This document shows, piece by piece, positions 21,501-31,316 of a DNA stretch of 64,000 nucleotides. The DNA is from Lasioglossum baleicum (lineage: Eukaryota; Arthropoda; Insecta; Hymenoptera; Halictidae), in contig NC_134932.1 in NCBI RefSeq assembly GCF_051020765.1, positions 2,542,001 to 2,606,000 of the forward strand, written 5' to 3'. The notes under the pieces are model-generated. The model searched no databases. It had not been told where the DNA came from and saw nothing but the letters and a program-made list of their open reading frames with translations. The translations under genes were made by a program, and so were the position numbers. Position 1 is the first letter of the stretch. The number at the start of each line of letters is the position of its first letter.

Positions 21501-23170
21501 CGGAGTGCCTGGTGGTCGGTTACGACAGTAAATTTGTAACCCTCGATGTATGGCTTCATCTTCCGGATGCCCCATACTACAGCGAGGCACTCTTTCTCCG
21601 TTGCGCTGTAGTTTCGTTCGGCCGAGCCGAGGGTGTGGCTCGCGTAGGCAATGACCCTTTCCTCATCGCCTGTGCCTTGTGTCAGGACCACCCCTAGCCC
21701 GTAATCGCTGGCGTCCGTTTGGAGCGTGAAACGCTCCGAGAAGTCTGGGCACGCCAGTATTGGAGCTGCGACGAGGTTCCGCTTCATTTCCTGGAAGGCC
21801 GTTTCCTCGGCCTCGGACCACCGCCATTTCGCGTTCTTCCGCGTAAGCTTGGTTAGTGGTTCCATCAACTCGGCAAAGTTTGGCACGAACCGGCGGTACC
21901 ATGACGCCATCCCGTGGAATCGTCGTACGTCCCGGATGTTCTTGGGCGTGACGATTTTGGCGATCGCGTCTGTTTTCTCCGGATCGGTGCGTATTCCTCG
22001 TTGGTCTACCACGTGTCCCAGGTATCGGAGGCTGTCCACGCCGAATCGACATTTCTCTGGGTTCAGCCTGAGCCCGGCGGCCCGCAGGCGTTTGAAGACC
22101 TCACGCAGATGCTGCTGGTGGGCTTCAAATGTTGGGCTGACGATAATAATGTCGTCTAGGTAGGCGAAGGCGTAGGGTTCGAGTTCCGGTCCGATGATAC
22201 GGTCTAGGAGTCGCTGGAACGTTGCTGGTGCCGAGTGCAAGCCAAACGGCATTACTTTAAACTGGAAGAGCCCTTTGCCGGGCACCGTGAACGCCGTCAG
22301 AGGCCGACTGCTTTCCTCTAGTGGGACCTGCCAATATCCGTTCTTCAGGTCGAGCGTCGTTAGGAACTTGGCGCCGCGCAGCTTGTCAAGCGTTGCTTGT
22401 ATGTGTGGCAGCGGGTACGCGTCCTTCTCCGATCGCTCGTTTAACTTCCTGAAGTCGACGCAAAACCGTGGCTTCCCGTCCTTTTTTTTCACGACGACGA
22501 CGGGCGAGCTCCAGGGGCTGCTGGAGGACTCGATTACCCCGTCTCGTAACATGGTTTCAACCTCAGCGTCGATGACAGCCTGCATCGCCGGGTTTCGGGG
22601 GCGGTACCGTTGTTTGACCGGGGTCTCGTCCTTCAATTTAATACGGTGTTGCACGAGATTGGTACGGCCGGACACGGTGCTGAATAACTCCATTTCTGCG
22701 GCGACGAAACTGTCCAGTCGTTCGCGGTCGGCGGTGCTGGGGGGGCGTAAACCCTTTTCGGTCTCTGGGGACGGCTGCGCTTCGGCGATGTACGCCACGG
22801 GCCACGTGGCGATGTCGGCCGGGGGTTGTATGTTAATTCCCAGAGCGGCTATTGTCTGTATGCCCAGTAGTACCTGCGGCCCCATCTTGGGCAGCACGGT
22901 GAATTCGTGTTCCCATTCATGTCCCATGGTGACGAATGGAAGCCGTAGTGTGCCGTTGGGACGTGTATTTGACCCGTCCGCCATCCCGACCAGGCCGGTG
23001 GTTGCTTGAGGGACGATGCCCTGTTCCCGGGCCCATGCTTGCACGTCTTCGTTAACGCAGGACAGTTGTGCACCCGTGTCAAGGAGGGCTTCTACCTGTC
23101 GGCCAAGAATTAGTATTGATAGCCGTGGTCTGGGTGTAAAGTTTATTACCGGGGCCTGCGGTCGGTCTAC
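18584..23170 (-). CDS. pol: Gypsy Pol polyprotein (PR-RT-RNase H-IN) with long C-terminal extension
   Basis: The open frame runs past the first ATG (23044) up into the gag overlap, so translation probably starts by -1 frameshifting before the gag stop at 23167. In order: retropepsin with DTGA at 23069-23080; RT with the YLDD active site at about 22151-22162 (residue ~295 from 23044); RNase H (QTDASDYGLG); integrase zinc domain (HLGIAKTIV...CTKCQQYK); integrase core with D (SIDLVGPL), D (ITDNGRQF) and E (NPVERANK); and a GPY/F-like segment (KYSGPYTVGRI). This normal pol ends near residue 975. About 510 further residues follow, rich in Pro, Arg, Thr and Ala, ending in a more structured stretch (WYLLPTGRHVEVPTRF and WMLLFERDGRLRRC). 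The tail has no family I recognise. No stops or frameshifts were seen. The role is reverse transcription and integration in nucleus and particle. Confidence 0.93.
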   Translation of the reverse strand, partial: VDRPQAPVINFTPRPRLSILILGRQVEALLDTGAQLSCVNEDVQAWAREQGIVPQATTGLVGMADGSNTRPNGTLRLPFVTMGHEWEHEFTVLPKMGPQVLLGIQTIAALGINIQPPADIATWPVAYIAEAQPSPETEKGLRPPSTADRERLDSFVAAEMELFSTVSGRTNLVQHRIKLKDETPVKQRYRPRNPAMQAVIDAEVETMLRDGVIESSSSPWSSPVVVVKKKDGKPRFCVDFRKLNERSEKDAYPLPHIQATLDKLRGAKFLTTLDLKNGYWQVPLEESSRPLTAFTVPGKGLFQFKVMPFGLHSAPATFQRLLDRIIGPELEPYAFAYLDDIIIVSPTFEAHQQHLREVFKRLRAAGLRLNPEKCRFGVDSLRYLGHVVDQRGIRTDPEKTDAIAKIVTPKNIRDVRRFHGMASWYRRFVPNFAELMEPLTKLTRKNAKWRWSEAEETAFQEMKRNLVAAPILACPDFSERFTLQTDASDYGLGVVLTQGTGDEERVIAYASHTLGSAERNYSATEKECLAVVWGIRKMKPYIEGYKFTVVTDHQALRWLQQIDNPTGRLARWALELQQYDFDIEYRPGKLNYVADALSRNIPVPEVNLLQSKQRTDTWYQKKIEAVHQNPASVPDYQIREGKLFRHLLHQLDYNEPTSSNAWKICVPAGEKETLLRQNHDDPAAGHLGIAKTIVRLAQRYYWPGMFREVARYVRGCTKCQQYKTSQQQPPGQLHANPGTRPWHTVSIDLVGPLPHSRRGHIWLLVALDRFSKWVELTPLRKATSTAVTAAILKDVILRHGAPEIIITDNGRQFIGKPFTSMLQAAGTQHRRTPPYSPHCNPVERANKVVKTMLAQYTGDHHEQWDEQLDEARFAMNTAWHEATGYSPAYLNQGRELRPPGQPVTGDNTEPAAQRWKNLREAQDLAKLHLAKSFGRQERYYNLRHREWKPTVGESVWKREHTLSDKGAGIAAKLAPKYSGPYTVGRIVSPVIVDLRDAKGKWARHIHVQDLKPHTKGDADPGELEEVAARATTEGSAANTSPEPAPPPRRRGRPRKITNDINLCHRQAGPGKDSQQPLPRTTMDDFYGELCELFDEPSNTEGRPPTPTIPEWAMRPPVTAATATGGPRGTPPTTSMPTSMPMPTTTTTTESAVRQAVRLRTGTKGAEGPSARHTVRTRTAAERKIEVAARKPTRPQPVVTPRRQGAATKPGEGTTTVRRTTGTPKIRAVTWFPRPVRVIGTQPATASTSALTPAEQLPTLSIDDHREQIGHPPAIQPHRIETPEPAKWWPDEPLVPKAEKKSRSASRARRHSAMSPRPNRGHKTQGATRNQAELSEPGGFEPPKPKTTDTADAATDPRSSALAASREREKRTRSPTGQRPHDPRSTGDTRRPHQPSATPGPSRTQGRTTTRTPAAVRTGGGPEEVIRPIRATATRDPELPDEERPGNDGQPVAPWRRAPGAPAPITYTGVHAPCPTAWYLLPTGRHVEVPTRFVARREYRASLDTERWMLLFERDGRLRRCKRRDTAGP

Positions 23171-24342
23171 TGCGACACGCCCCTTGGCCCGTTTCCCGAC
23201 GCGTTCCCGGTGTAGTTGTTATTCGGCGGGTGACACTCCCGCGTGAGCACTCCGTCGCGTCCGCATCGTGCACAGAATCGGCGGTACACGTTACGGCATT
23301 CGAAACGGTTGTGGCCCCGCTGTTTGCATCGCCAGCAGTGTGTAACGGGGCTATAGCGGTCGTTCGCGGGGGCTGCTGGTTGTTGGCCGGCGGTGCTCGT
23401 GGCCGCGACGTCAGGTGTGCGGTGTTCCGGGCCGACTTCGTAGGCCGGGCCCCGGGCGAGCGGCTTCTGGGTCTTATTCTTTCGGTCGAGGGCCCTCTCG
23501 ATGCGTTGGACCTGGCTTAGCAGGTCGTCCAGGTCCTTAACGTGCGCCGGGTTTATCACGACGGTATGTTCCGGTAGCATGTTCTCGTATACCGTCTCCA
23601 GGTAGTCGGTGGTCGGTATGTCGGCCCGTCGCATCAGCGTTATGAGGGCGTTCATGTACTTTTGGAACGGCTCTCCTGGTCTTTGGACTCGTTCCCGGGC
23701 CTCTCGTTCCCGCTGTAATTGCGTTTGTTCCGCGGAGAAGTTCGCTATGAACTTCTTCTTGAAGTCCGCCCACGTGGTAATCCCGTGTCTGCTATTCCGG
23801 TACCAAACCTGTGCGTCTCCGCGCACAAGCTCGGTAACTCCTCGCAACAGTTCCGCGTCCGAGAGGCAGTAGGTTTCTTGCAACTCAGCGAGGCGTTCTA
23901 TGAACGTATGTGGGTCCTTCCCATCAGTGGTACATGCCCATTTACGCATGCGATCCATGTTTTTTCCTGGGTCGTCCGGTGACTCGACGGTGATGAAGGT
24001 GTGTGCGGGTGCTTGCGTGGGCGTTGGTGCGGGCGGCCCGCTGGCCGCTGGTTTTGGTTCGTCCATTCTGAACAGTTGCTCGGGTACGCAAAACAAATCC
24101 TCCGTTTGTGTGCGGATACAGTTCTCCCAATGTTGTCGGAGTTCCTCCGGGGTCCCGGTGATTGACAGTTTCAGGCGTCGCAGTTCGGCCAGGATTCTCT
24201 TGACTTGTATCCTGGTGACTCGTGCAGAGCAATATGGCATGCCCCGTTGCCGGGCCTTGGTCCTTGGTTTGCGCGACGCGTTCAAATTCCGCCCGCGCGC
24301 TCGTGGTACCGCCGCGTACTCCGAGATGGCGCTCACTCGCAC
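23167..24342 (-). CDS. gag: Gypsy Gag protein
   Basis: 391 residues from ATG 24342. The middle is a retrotransposon Gag capsid-like region (ADFKKKFIANF...QRPGEPFQKYMNALITLMRRAD, roughly residues 195-245). The C-terminus has two zinc-knuckle-like clusters (CWRCKQRGHNRFEC and CARCGRDGVLTREC, about 337-380). Gag would form the particle and bind genomic RNA. The stop overlaps the pol frame, which lies -1 relative to gag. An internal Met before the capsid region could be an alternative start, but the upstream residues remain open. Confidence 0.9.
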   Translation of the reverse strand: MRVSAISEYAAVPRARGRNLNASRKPRTKARQRGMPYCSARVTRIQVKRILAELRRLKLSITGTPEELRQHWENCIRTQTEDLFCVPEQLFRMDEPKPAASGPPAPTPTQAPAHTFITVESPDDPGKNMDRMRKWACTTDGKDPHTFIERLAELQETYCLSDAELLRGVTELVRGDAQVWYRNSRHGITTWADFKKKFIANFSAEQTQLQREREARERVQRPGEPFQKYMNALITLMRRADIPTTDYLETVYENMLPEHTVVINPAHVKDLDDLLSQVQRIERALDRKNKTQKPLARGPAYEVGPEHRTPDVAATSTAGQQPAAPANDRYSPVTHCWRCKQRGHNRFECRNVYRRFCARCGRDGVLTRECHPPNNNYTGNASGNGPRGVSQ

Positions 24343-24544
24343 TCTCGGTCACCGGCACTGTCACTGGCGATCGGCGCTAGATGCCGTGGCACTGTCACAC
24401 TTGTCTGATTTTCTTTCACTGGTCTTCCGGATCGAACGCGAGATGTCGCGCGCGATGCATCACTCCCGACCGGCGAGGTGTCCGCACGTTAACCTCGAAA
24501 TTCTGCCACGTGGCCGCTATTCCGACGCGTGATTTTCGCATCGA
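24343..24544 (-). promoter_or_regulatory. Gypsy 5' leader between primer-binding site and gag
   Basis: About 200 bases of untranslated leader on the minus strand. No further motif identified. Confidence 0.5.
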
Positions 24545-24562
24545 GTCCCTGTTCGGGCGCCA
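24545..24562 (-). promoter_or_regulatory. Primer-binding site, tRNA-Lys type
   Basis: Directly abutting the 5' LTR, the minus strand begins tggcgcccgaacaggga, the 18-base complement to the tRNA-Lys 3' end known from many retroviruses. The same site occurs at 61775-61792. Confidence 0.9.
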
Positions 24563-25460
24563 TGTAACGGTTCTGCTCCCGACGGATATGTTGCCGCGAC
24601 GTCGTACTCTCTCGTGCTGCGATAGCTCGTCGTGCCAGGGTCGTGAATCGGCGAGAGAATCGACGGAAGCTGAAATTGGACGAAGTGCGCGGGGCGTGAA
24701 ATAACGACAGCGGAGTTATGTATTTTCGGGCTCACTATACGCACGTTCGCGAGCTAGGTGTGGGTACAAGTCGTGTTACCGGACCGTGCTTCTACTGGTG
24801 TTTACTACGTGGACATTTGTCGCGGCGCGTCGCGATCGCGTGCACCTGGTGAAAGATTTCGACGGTTGGGTTCGGAAGGAACGGTTCAGGAAACCCGGCC
24901 ACGAGTTGGGAAACTCCTCGTGGCGGTTCTACGGCAAATGTAGAGGATGCTGCCCCTACATTTAATCGTCTCCGGATGCTGTCGGAGTTCTCGGGATGCT
25001 GCCCGAACGACAGAGAAGGATGCTGCCCTCTCTGTTTGGCGTGCTTGCTGTCACGCCGGTAGGAAACGCCGGTGTCGAGGAGGCCGATGCTGCGGACAGC
25101 TCGACGACGAGCGTGGAAAAATAGGAAAGTACCAGTAACACTTACCGATACTTTGGGATGTGCCCAGGATGCTGCCCAGGCTGGAAAAGAGGCCCGTGCC
25201 TCGTTTGCATCGCCTTTTATAGGCGAGGATTCGTGGTGGGGGAATGGTGTGTAGGAAACGGATGTGTGACGTCGAGTTTCCGTCTTCCTCAAGATGGCGG
25301 AACCTCGGCGTCCGTTTCCCGCCGAATATGGCTTGGAGCGCGGGACCGCGCATCGTAGCGCGTCGTATACCGACGGCGCGTTCGGTGATCTTCGGCGTCG
25401 CTCGGTTATGTTCGGCGTGTGTCTCCTAGTGACAGGCCTGCACCGTACAGGTCTGTTACA
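24563..25460 (-). repeat. 5' LTR of Gypsy element (898 bp)
   Basis: Partner of 17119-18041. The hairpin array starts at 24936. The third and fourth hairpins are fused here by a 25-bp loss between two identical 'cgggatgctgcccga' blocks, leaving a chimeric stem. Confidence 0.94.
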
Positions 25461-25464
25461 GCTT

Positions 25465-26270
25465 AATTATTTATCATTATTTTTTTATAGGATTTTCCTT
25501 AACATATTTGGTGAATTTTGTTTCTTTTTATGAAAATGATACCAAAATTATATAATTCCGATGATATTTGCTTATGCAATGAGCGACGCAAGTTTCGGAC
25601 ACAAAGAAGGACAGCGTCGGGAAAAAAAGAGACGCGGAGAGTCCTTATTCTTTTAAGATTTCGACTTCGACTTCGTCTGCTAGCTCTTCGTCTCGTCGCA
25701 CAATGTACTCATAAATGAATCATGTTTCAGGAAGTGGTTCAGTTCAGAATGAAATAAAATAATGTTACACGCACTTTTTAAATAGCGTCATATATGGTGC
25801 AAGAAATATTCGTATAGAGTCAAATAGAATTATTTTTTTAGACATCTTCGTACGAAATACCGCCTCTAAATAACATTGTATGGATAGGAGCCGTTGAAAA
25901 TTAGTTTAATTAGTTAATACTTTTATCTTGTTACTACCTCTACTTTAATAATTGCAGTCAATAATGCTGTCGAGCATTACAAGTATGGGATAAATAAGTA
26001 AAAAAATTAATTTTCTGTTTCCTACTAAGGATCTTAATAAGAACGATTGAATTTTGTCATTACACAACATAACAAAATATTTTTTAAGAATCATTATTTT
26101 ATATATAACGCAATAATGTTCAAATTACTTTTAAATTCCAATACATTTGTAGAATATTACGTAGTAATTACTTCCATTTTTCCTACATTTATAAACTATC
26201 GATTATATTGTAAACAATTATTACAATGGTGATAATAAGGAAAATAAGAATGCAATAAGAGAATTATATA
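25465..26270. other. AT-rich spacer, no gene recognised
   Basis: No supportable gene. A short GC-richer patch at 25585-25705 (acaaagaaggacagcgtcgg ... cgacttcgacttcgtctgct) is probably part of a decayed element. Confidence 0.45.
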
Positions 26271-26630
26271 TAGTATTATAAGGCAATTACAGAATAGGTA
26301 ATGTCAGCATTCTACTATATCATTCTTCTTCAACTTGACGAATATCTCGTCGATTGTGGAACTTTTACCGCTGTGGTATATCAGATCACTGTAACTTTCC
26401 CGTTATCCCCGCGCCCACTCGCGCCCACTTACCGGTCCCGCGGAATAACACAGGGGCTGGCAGTCTTTAATAGTATCTCGTCGGTGATAGTATTATAAGG
26501 CAATTACAGAATAGGTAATGTCAGCATTCTACTATATCATTCTTCTTCAACTTGACGAATATCTCGTCGATTGTGGAACTTTTACCGCTGTGGTATATCA
26601 GATCACTGTAACTTTCCCGTTATCCCCGCG
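26270..26630. repeat. Direct duplication, 217-bp offset
   Basis: About 140 bases from 'tagtattataaggcaattac' to 'cgttatccccgcgcc' occur twice (from about 26272 and 26489). The intervening part ends with the CACCGACGA-family terminus in reverse. The short identical open frames at 26301 and 26518 are only this repeat. Confidence 0.85.
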
Positions 26631-26631
26631 C

Positions 26632-26770
26632 CACCGACGAGATACTATTAAAGACTGCCAGCCTTATGGGAGTTGGCGAGCCCGAATTTTTCGGTGTTTC
26701 TTACGCCCTCTAGGATATATTCTGGCTCCATCCAGAGAAACAGAAGGCCAACGACGGCATTTTGTCGGTG
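26632..26770. mobile_element. MITE, CACCGACGA family, second copy
   Basis: Starts caccgacgagatactatt and ends attttgtcggtg; about 85-90 percent like 8129-8267 by eye. Confidence 0.7.
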
Positions 26771-26904
26771 AAGAAGACCACTGAGGAGATTCTCGTCGCG
26801 ATGCATCGGCGAGAATGCGAATTATCACGAAACTATATCGATTATTATTAAATGTTACATTCTCCGCCATATTTCAGACGATGTTTTGGCATTATTGCCA
26901 GTAA

Positions 26905-27180
26905 CTTTCACGTTATCCCCGCGCCCGTTGCGCCCGGTTACCGGGCTCGCGGAATAGCACAGGGGCTGGCAGTCTTTAATAGTATCTCGTCGGTGCCCGC
27001 GCCCGTTGCGCCCGGTTACCGGGCTCGCTGAATAGCACAGGGGCTGGCAGTCTTTAATAGTATCTCGTCGGTGCTCTGGTGGCCTCCTGTTTCTCACTCC
27101 AGTCAGAATATATCCTACAGGGCGTAAGAGAAATATTCGAGCGACACAGATGTCGTCAGATGTGCTAACAGTAAAATGGG
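26905..27180. repeat. Two tandem partial CACCGACGA-family copies
   Basis: The segment 'gcccgttgcgcccggttacc' to 'tatctcgtcggtg' occurs twice in a row (about 26928-27000 and 27001-27073). It is followed by a reversed piece of the MITE interior (tggcctcctgtttctcactc). Confidence 0.75.
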
Positions 27181-27262
27181 TTCTGTTTCCTGCTAAAGAT
27201 GATGTAGGTTCTGTTCCATGCTAAAGATGATATAGGAGCTGTTCCAGGCTAAACATGATGTG
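27181..27262. repeat. Tandem repeat related to 7966-8128
   Basis: Three degenerate units of 'gctaaagatgatgtagg'. The same repeat also adjoins a CACCGACGA MITE at 8 kb, so the two loci share a common parent segment. Confidence 0.75.
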
Positions 27263-27279
27263 GAGACAAAAGCGGCACG

Positions 27280-28182
27280 TAGTGATGGGCATTATCGACT
27301 AAATTCAACTATCGACTAATTACTATTTAGTTACTACATACTATCGAATATTTAGTCGATAGTTTTTAGTCGACTGACATTTCGTTTTAGTTTTATACGT
27401 CTAGATTGCGGGCTATAGTCTATGCCTACGTATAGATCTCATTTCTCACTCACTCTTACAGCATTGTACTGCAGTGCTCACTCAGTATTATAGGCACAGT
27501 AAGAGTAAATTGGGGTAAATATACCAGACAATAAATAAATAATTAATAATAATAAAAATTATTTTTTTATGATTTTTAATAATTCGATATCGCTAATGAG
27601 TGAATGTATTTGATAGTAAATCTTATAAAATTTATTCAAAACACCCTCCGTTAAAATTCAACCAATAGCTCGATAGTTTTCAGTCGTTTACAGGTTATTC
27701 TCGTATTTACTCTTATTCTCGATGTTCGCTAGTTAAATGAATAGTAGGACAGTATGGGACAGTACAGAGGTATTAAATTTCGTGATTGAATGATTTTGTC
27801 TTTATTTAATAATAAATTCATACACTATGTTATAAATATAAATGTACACAATTTATTTATATCACATATATAGTTTATATTGCATAAATAGCAATAAGAT
27901 TTTAACATCCAATATGAATTAAAGTATTGAAATATCCATTACATATTTCATTACTTGCATATTTGCACGTCCTGTCATAATTATGTATTTCTAACCTTGT
28001 CGTTTCATCGTCTGACACTGACATTTGAAATTTCAAGATGGCGACGTGTAAACAGTCGACTGAAAATAGTAACCCCACCACTACTAAATTCAGTCGATAG
28101 TTTAAAAAATCAGTCGACTGAAAATAGTAGTTGAATACTATCGATTTAGTCGATAGTTTTTAGTCGATGGTGCCCATCACTA
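27280..28182. mobile_element. Non-autonomous hAT element, 903 bp
   Basis: Termini tagtgatgggca and tgcccatcacta are flanked by a perfect 8-bp duplication GCGGCACG (27272-27279 and 28183-28190), diagnostic of hAT. The subterminal regions contain many 'tagtcgatag' and 'agtcgactga' motifs in both orientations, likely transposase-binding repeats. There is no transposase frame. Confidence 0.92.
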
Positions 28183-28190
28183 GCGGCACG

Positions 28191-28370
28191 GCCAATCCCC
28201 GGGCGTGAGCACTCTCATATACTCTCTGGTCCCGTCAATTATATCGGTACATTGCCTAGCTGCCTCAGGGCTCTGCTACATCGTCGCCTGGTCGCCTCAT
28301 CATAGATACGTTACTGTTTTGGACGCGCATGCGCGAAAGAAGGTGACCCGTCTGGAATCACTGGTCGCGG
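28191..28370. mobile_element. Partial hAT-MITE end
   Basis: 28250-28363 resembles the right half of the 50881-51230 MITE (tgcctcagggctctg, gatacgttactgt, cgcgcatgcgcgaa) and ends in cactg at 28359-28363. The matching left end is missing. Confidence 0.5.
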
Positions 28371-28378
28371 CTGTAGTG

Positions 28379-28757
28379 CAGTGCTTCGATTGAGCCCAAC
28401 TTTTTTGATACGATGGATGGCCGCTAGAGGCGCTGCGCGGAAAAACAGTAACGCATCTACTATTGGGTAGATGAAATGGGGTTCCTTGAGCACCCCGCAG
28501 AATTTTAAAAAATTTATATGATTTGAATCTGAAAAATGAATGTATAACAAGTGTATTTGTGTATATTTTGTAACTCGTAGGACACGTCCTGGAGTCTTTT
28601 TGTCCGGTAAGATTATTTCGATACATTCCCGCCAATATAACTGCCTCAGGGCTCTGGCCGCTCTGCTACCCAATGGTAGATACGTTACTGTTTTTCCGCG
28701 CAGCGCTTCTAGCGGCCATCCATCGTATCAAAAAAGTTGGGCTCAATCGAAGCACTG
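28379..28757. mobile_element. hAT MITE with long terminal inverted repeats
   Basis: Starts cagtgcttcgattgagccc and ends with its reverse complement. The terminal inverted repeats extend about 75 bp. The flanking 8-bp duplication is ctgtagtg (28371-28378 and 28758-28765). Confidence 0.9.
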
Positions 28758-28802
28758 CTGTAGTGTTATGTTTCATCGATTCCTGATCATCACTGATGCC
28801 AA

Positions 28803-29029
28803 GGCTGTGGTACTGTGGTACTAAACCATACCACCACCATAGCTTACTATTGCCCCTCCGTTGTTTTCCAACGCGCCCGCGCGCTACACTCACCAACACA
28901 CCAGCGTACCTCTACGGATACAGTAGAGTGATACGCTGGTGAGTGTAGCGCGCGGGCGCGTTGGAAAACAACGTAGGGGCAATAGTAGGCTATGGTGGGG
29001 GTATGGTTTAGTACCACAGCACCACAGCC
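28803..29029. mobile_element. Palindromic insertion, 227 bp
   Basis: Near-perfect inverted repeat (ggctgtggtactgtggtacta ... with its complement at 29005-29029) with the GC-rich block 'gcgcccgcgcgctacactca' in both arms. The corresponding place in the right arm of the large duplication (about 43797) lacks it, so it is an insertion. Confidence 0.82.
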
Positions 29030-29416
29030 CAGTGATGCCAGAATCATGGGTCGTGGGTTTTTTCCCCTCCGCTCGCTCAGCCGACTCGACCCCCCACTCT
29101 AACGCACCGTCGTCGCCAGGTTGCTTCTACTGCGCACGCGCTACACGTCTCTACTCTGTCCGTGTGAGTGCCTGTTCGATTGCACGCGCGCTACACACAC
29201 CAGCGTACCTCTACTCTGTCCGTGTGCGCTGCTTGTGCGCTTGCGCCAGTCACAATCTATTTTTAGCACTCTCCATCCACATCCACGCCTGCTTGACGGA
29301 AACGAAACTGATTCTGAAATTCGACCGTAGAGCCGTCGAGCGTATCAATCGCAATCTGGAGCTAGCCTTCGAGTCCCCGCGTGCAGCGAGTTTTATTTTT
29401 ATTTTTCATTACTTTT
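29030..29416 (+). repeat. Dispersed repeat copy
   Basis: Same family as 8268-8560 and 43385-43800 (reverse). The 29121-29400 open frames mirror those at 43401-43825 and are repeat-derived. Confidence 0.75.
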
Positions 29417-30863
29417 TAACTTCCCGATTTTATAGGGAAGTTATTGTAATGGCCCCGAAAATCGAAAATCGATTTTTTAGCAGATCTTCACGTTTCATGG
29501 TCATTGCAGTCATTTTAGACTATTTTCAGCAAAATGTTCGCATGTGTGTGTGTGTGTGTGCGTATGTCTGTTTCTATGTGATCAAATTTTTCGTTAACGT
29601 TTTCTAAAAAAGTAACAACGCAATCAGAATGATGAATGATGCAATCGATGTGCCCCGTCGTAACTTAGAGCTGATTAGATTTTGGTCCATATTGGTCAAG
29701 TAGTTTTTTAGATTTTTAGTTTTTTTCGAAAGGAGTTGATTCTACAATGCAATTTATACGAGAGAACGTAAAGTTTCCATCGAAGAAACAAACGTAATTA
29801 CACAAAAATTTTTTTTTTTCATTTTTTTTAAATTAAAAAAAATTTTTTTAACTAAAAAAAAAATTTTTTTTTTCCTTACGTTAATGTTTCCGCTTACAAT
29901 AATCGAAAATTATCCCAATGCAAGAGTGAGTTAATCATCTCTACTCCCGAGAATACAGTTTCAAAGAATATCGATGAAAGTACCAAAAAAAATTTATATT
30001 ACAATCTGTAAAAAAACAATCAGTTCAAAACGAATTATTAACTGAGACTAAATTGAAAATTAATATAAACTATATGATAATTATTAATAACATTGATGTT
30101 GAAAACGGATTGGTTAATGGAGCACACATGCGGAATATTAAAATTTATTACTTTTCAAGAAAATACTAAAATTCCGTCTATATTGTGGTTAGATTTTCAA
30201 TTGGCCAGAGTAGGAGTGAAAGTAAGAACTCGTTATCGTGATTATATGAAAAATGCAAATATTCATCAAAATTTAACACCAATAATAAAAATATCGAATC
30301 AAGTTCATATGTCGAGTGAGGAAAAATATCAAATCACACGTAGTCAATTTCCAGTGGTTCCTGCTGAAGCGATTACGATTCATAAAAGTTGTATGTAGCA
30401 CTGAGCAGAGTTTCAAAATTGAGCGCGGTTTATATATTTTGGGACAATTTAAATTAACAGTATCGAAGAAAACCAAGACCAATACTGCAAACCCGGAGAA
30501 TGGGGAGTTGTATCGTTTTCGAAAAACTAATTAAGACAATTTATTTTGCAACATTAGTATGCTATAACAAGGAACCAAGCGAGCAATGAGACTGCGATGT
30601 TCGTTTAATGCGACGCCATATAGTAAACATTTTGATAAGTAGAAAACTATTGAATTTCCCTGAAAACGTATAATCTTATTAAATCGTACACTTAATAATG
30701 ATAATGATATACTGCAACTAACGAATCGGGAAGTTCTTTGTGTGGCTCGTGGAGAGTCACACACCAAATCAAAAAAATCCTACCCGCGAGCTCGCGAGGC
30801 GAGCGAGCAAAAACAACCCTACTCGCGAGCGAGCGAAGCGAGCGAGCAACAATAACCCTCTAG
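29417..30863 (+). mobile_element. Helitron/Helentron-like element, second copy
   Basis: Begins with the hairpin aacttcccgattttataggg paired to aagtt (29418-29442). It contains a (TG)n run near 29543. It ends with palindromic 'cgagcgagcgaagcgagcga' and CTAG at 30860-30863. The right arm of the inverted duplication preserves the empty T-rich site (cattacttttttaattac). It carries a helicase tail (30093-30398) with an internal deletion relative to the copy at 11147-14043. Confidence 0.75.
30093..30398 (+). pseudogene. Helitron helicase fragment, internally deleted
   Basis: About 95 codons related to the C-terminal part of the Helitron PIF1-like helicase. The final residues PVVPAEAITIHKS are the start of motif V. 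The frame then breaks because about 65 bases present in the other copy (around 11690-11755) are missing, which removes the GQTYEKV part and shifts into sequence just before the ALSRVS motif. No upstream ATPase motifs are present. Not functional. Confidence 0.78.
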
Positions 30864-31316
30864 TTTAATTACATTTTTTAACCTTCCAAAAAATTTAAAT
30901 ATATATTATATGTATATTCGTAAGTTTGAACCCTTTATCTCAACCAGGAGGGTAATGAAAGGGTAAAAACTAATTATTGGTTTTTCCCACATTTTCCCTA
31001 TTTAATGGTATACTTAAAAATTCTAGAAAAATTCTACAAAATTGTAGATATTATTCCTTATGATTGAGAATTTTTTCAGATTTTTTGCAAATAGTAAGTA
31101 TGAAAAATCGTATAGCCGGATATAAGATGGTCAAAAGTGCTCATCCAAATTAATTTTTAATCACACGTTCAATAAAAATCACATCTTGAATAAAAAATTA
31201 CGAAAAAATTCATGAACATTCTGCCTAATAGCATACACGCGATTGAGACCAATTTCAAACTTTTTGGTTGTAAATAGCCAATGGGTATAGCCGGATAAGA
31301 TAGTCAAAAATGTCCG

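Larger units (their letters stand above)
17119..25460 (-). mobile_element. Ty3/Gypsy LTR retrotransposon, apparently intact
   Basis: 8342 bp, minus strand, flanked by a perfect 4-bp duplication gctt (17115-17118 and 25461-25464). LTRs: 24563-25460 (5') and 17119-18041 (3'), TGTAAC...GTTACA. By eye they differ by one base and a 25-bp indel in the hairpin array, so insertion is very recent. A primer-binding site lies at 24545-24562 and a polypurine tract at 18042-18056. gag and pol are uninterrupted and overlap in a -1 relation. All catalytic motifs are present, so this copy may be autonomous. Confidence 0.95.
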
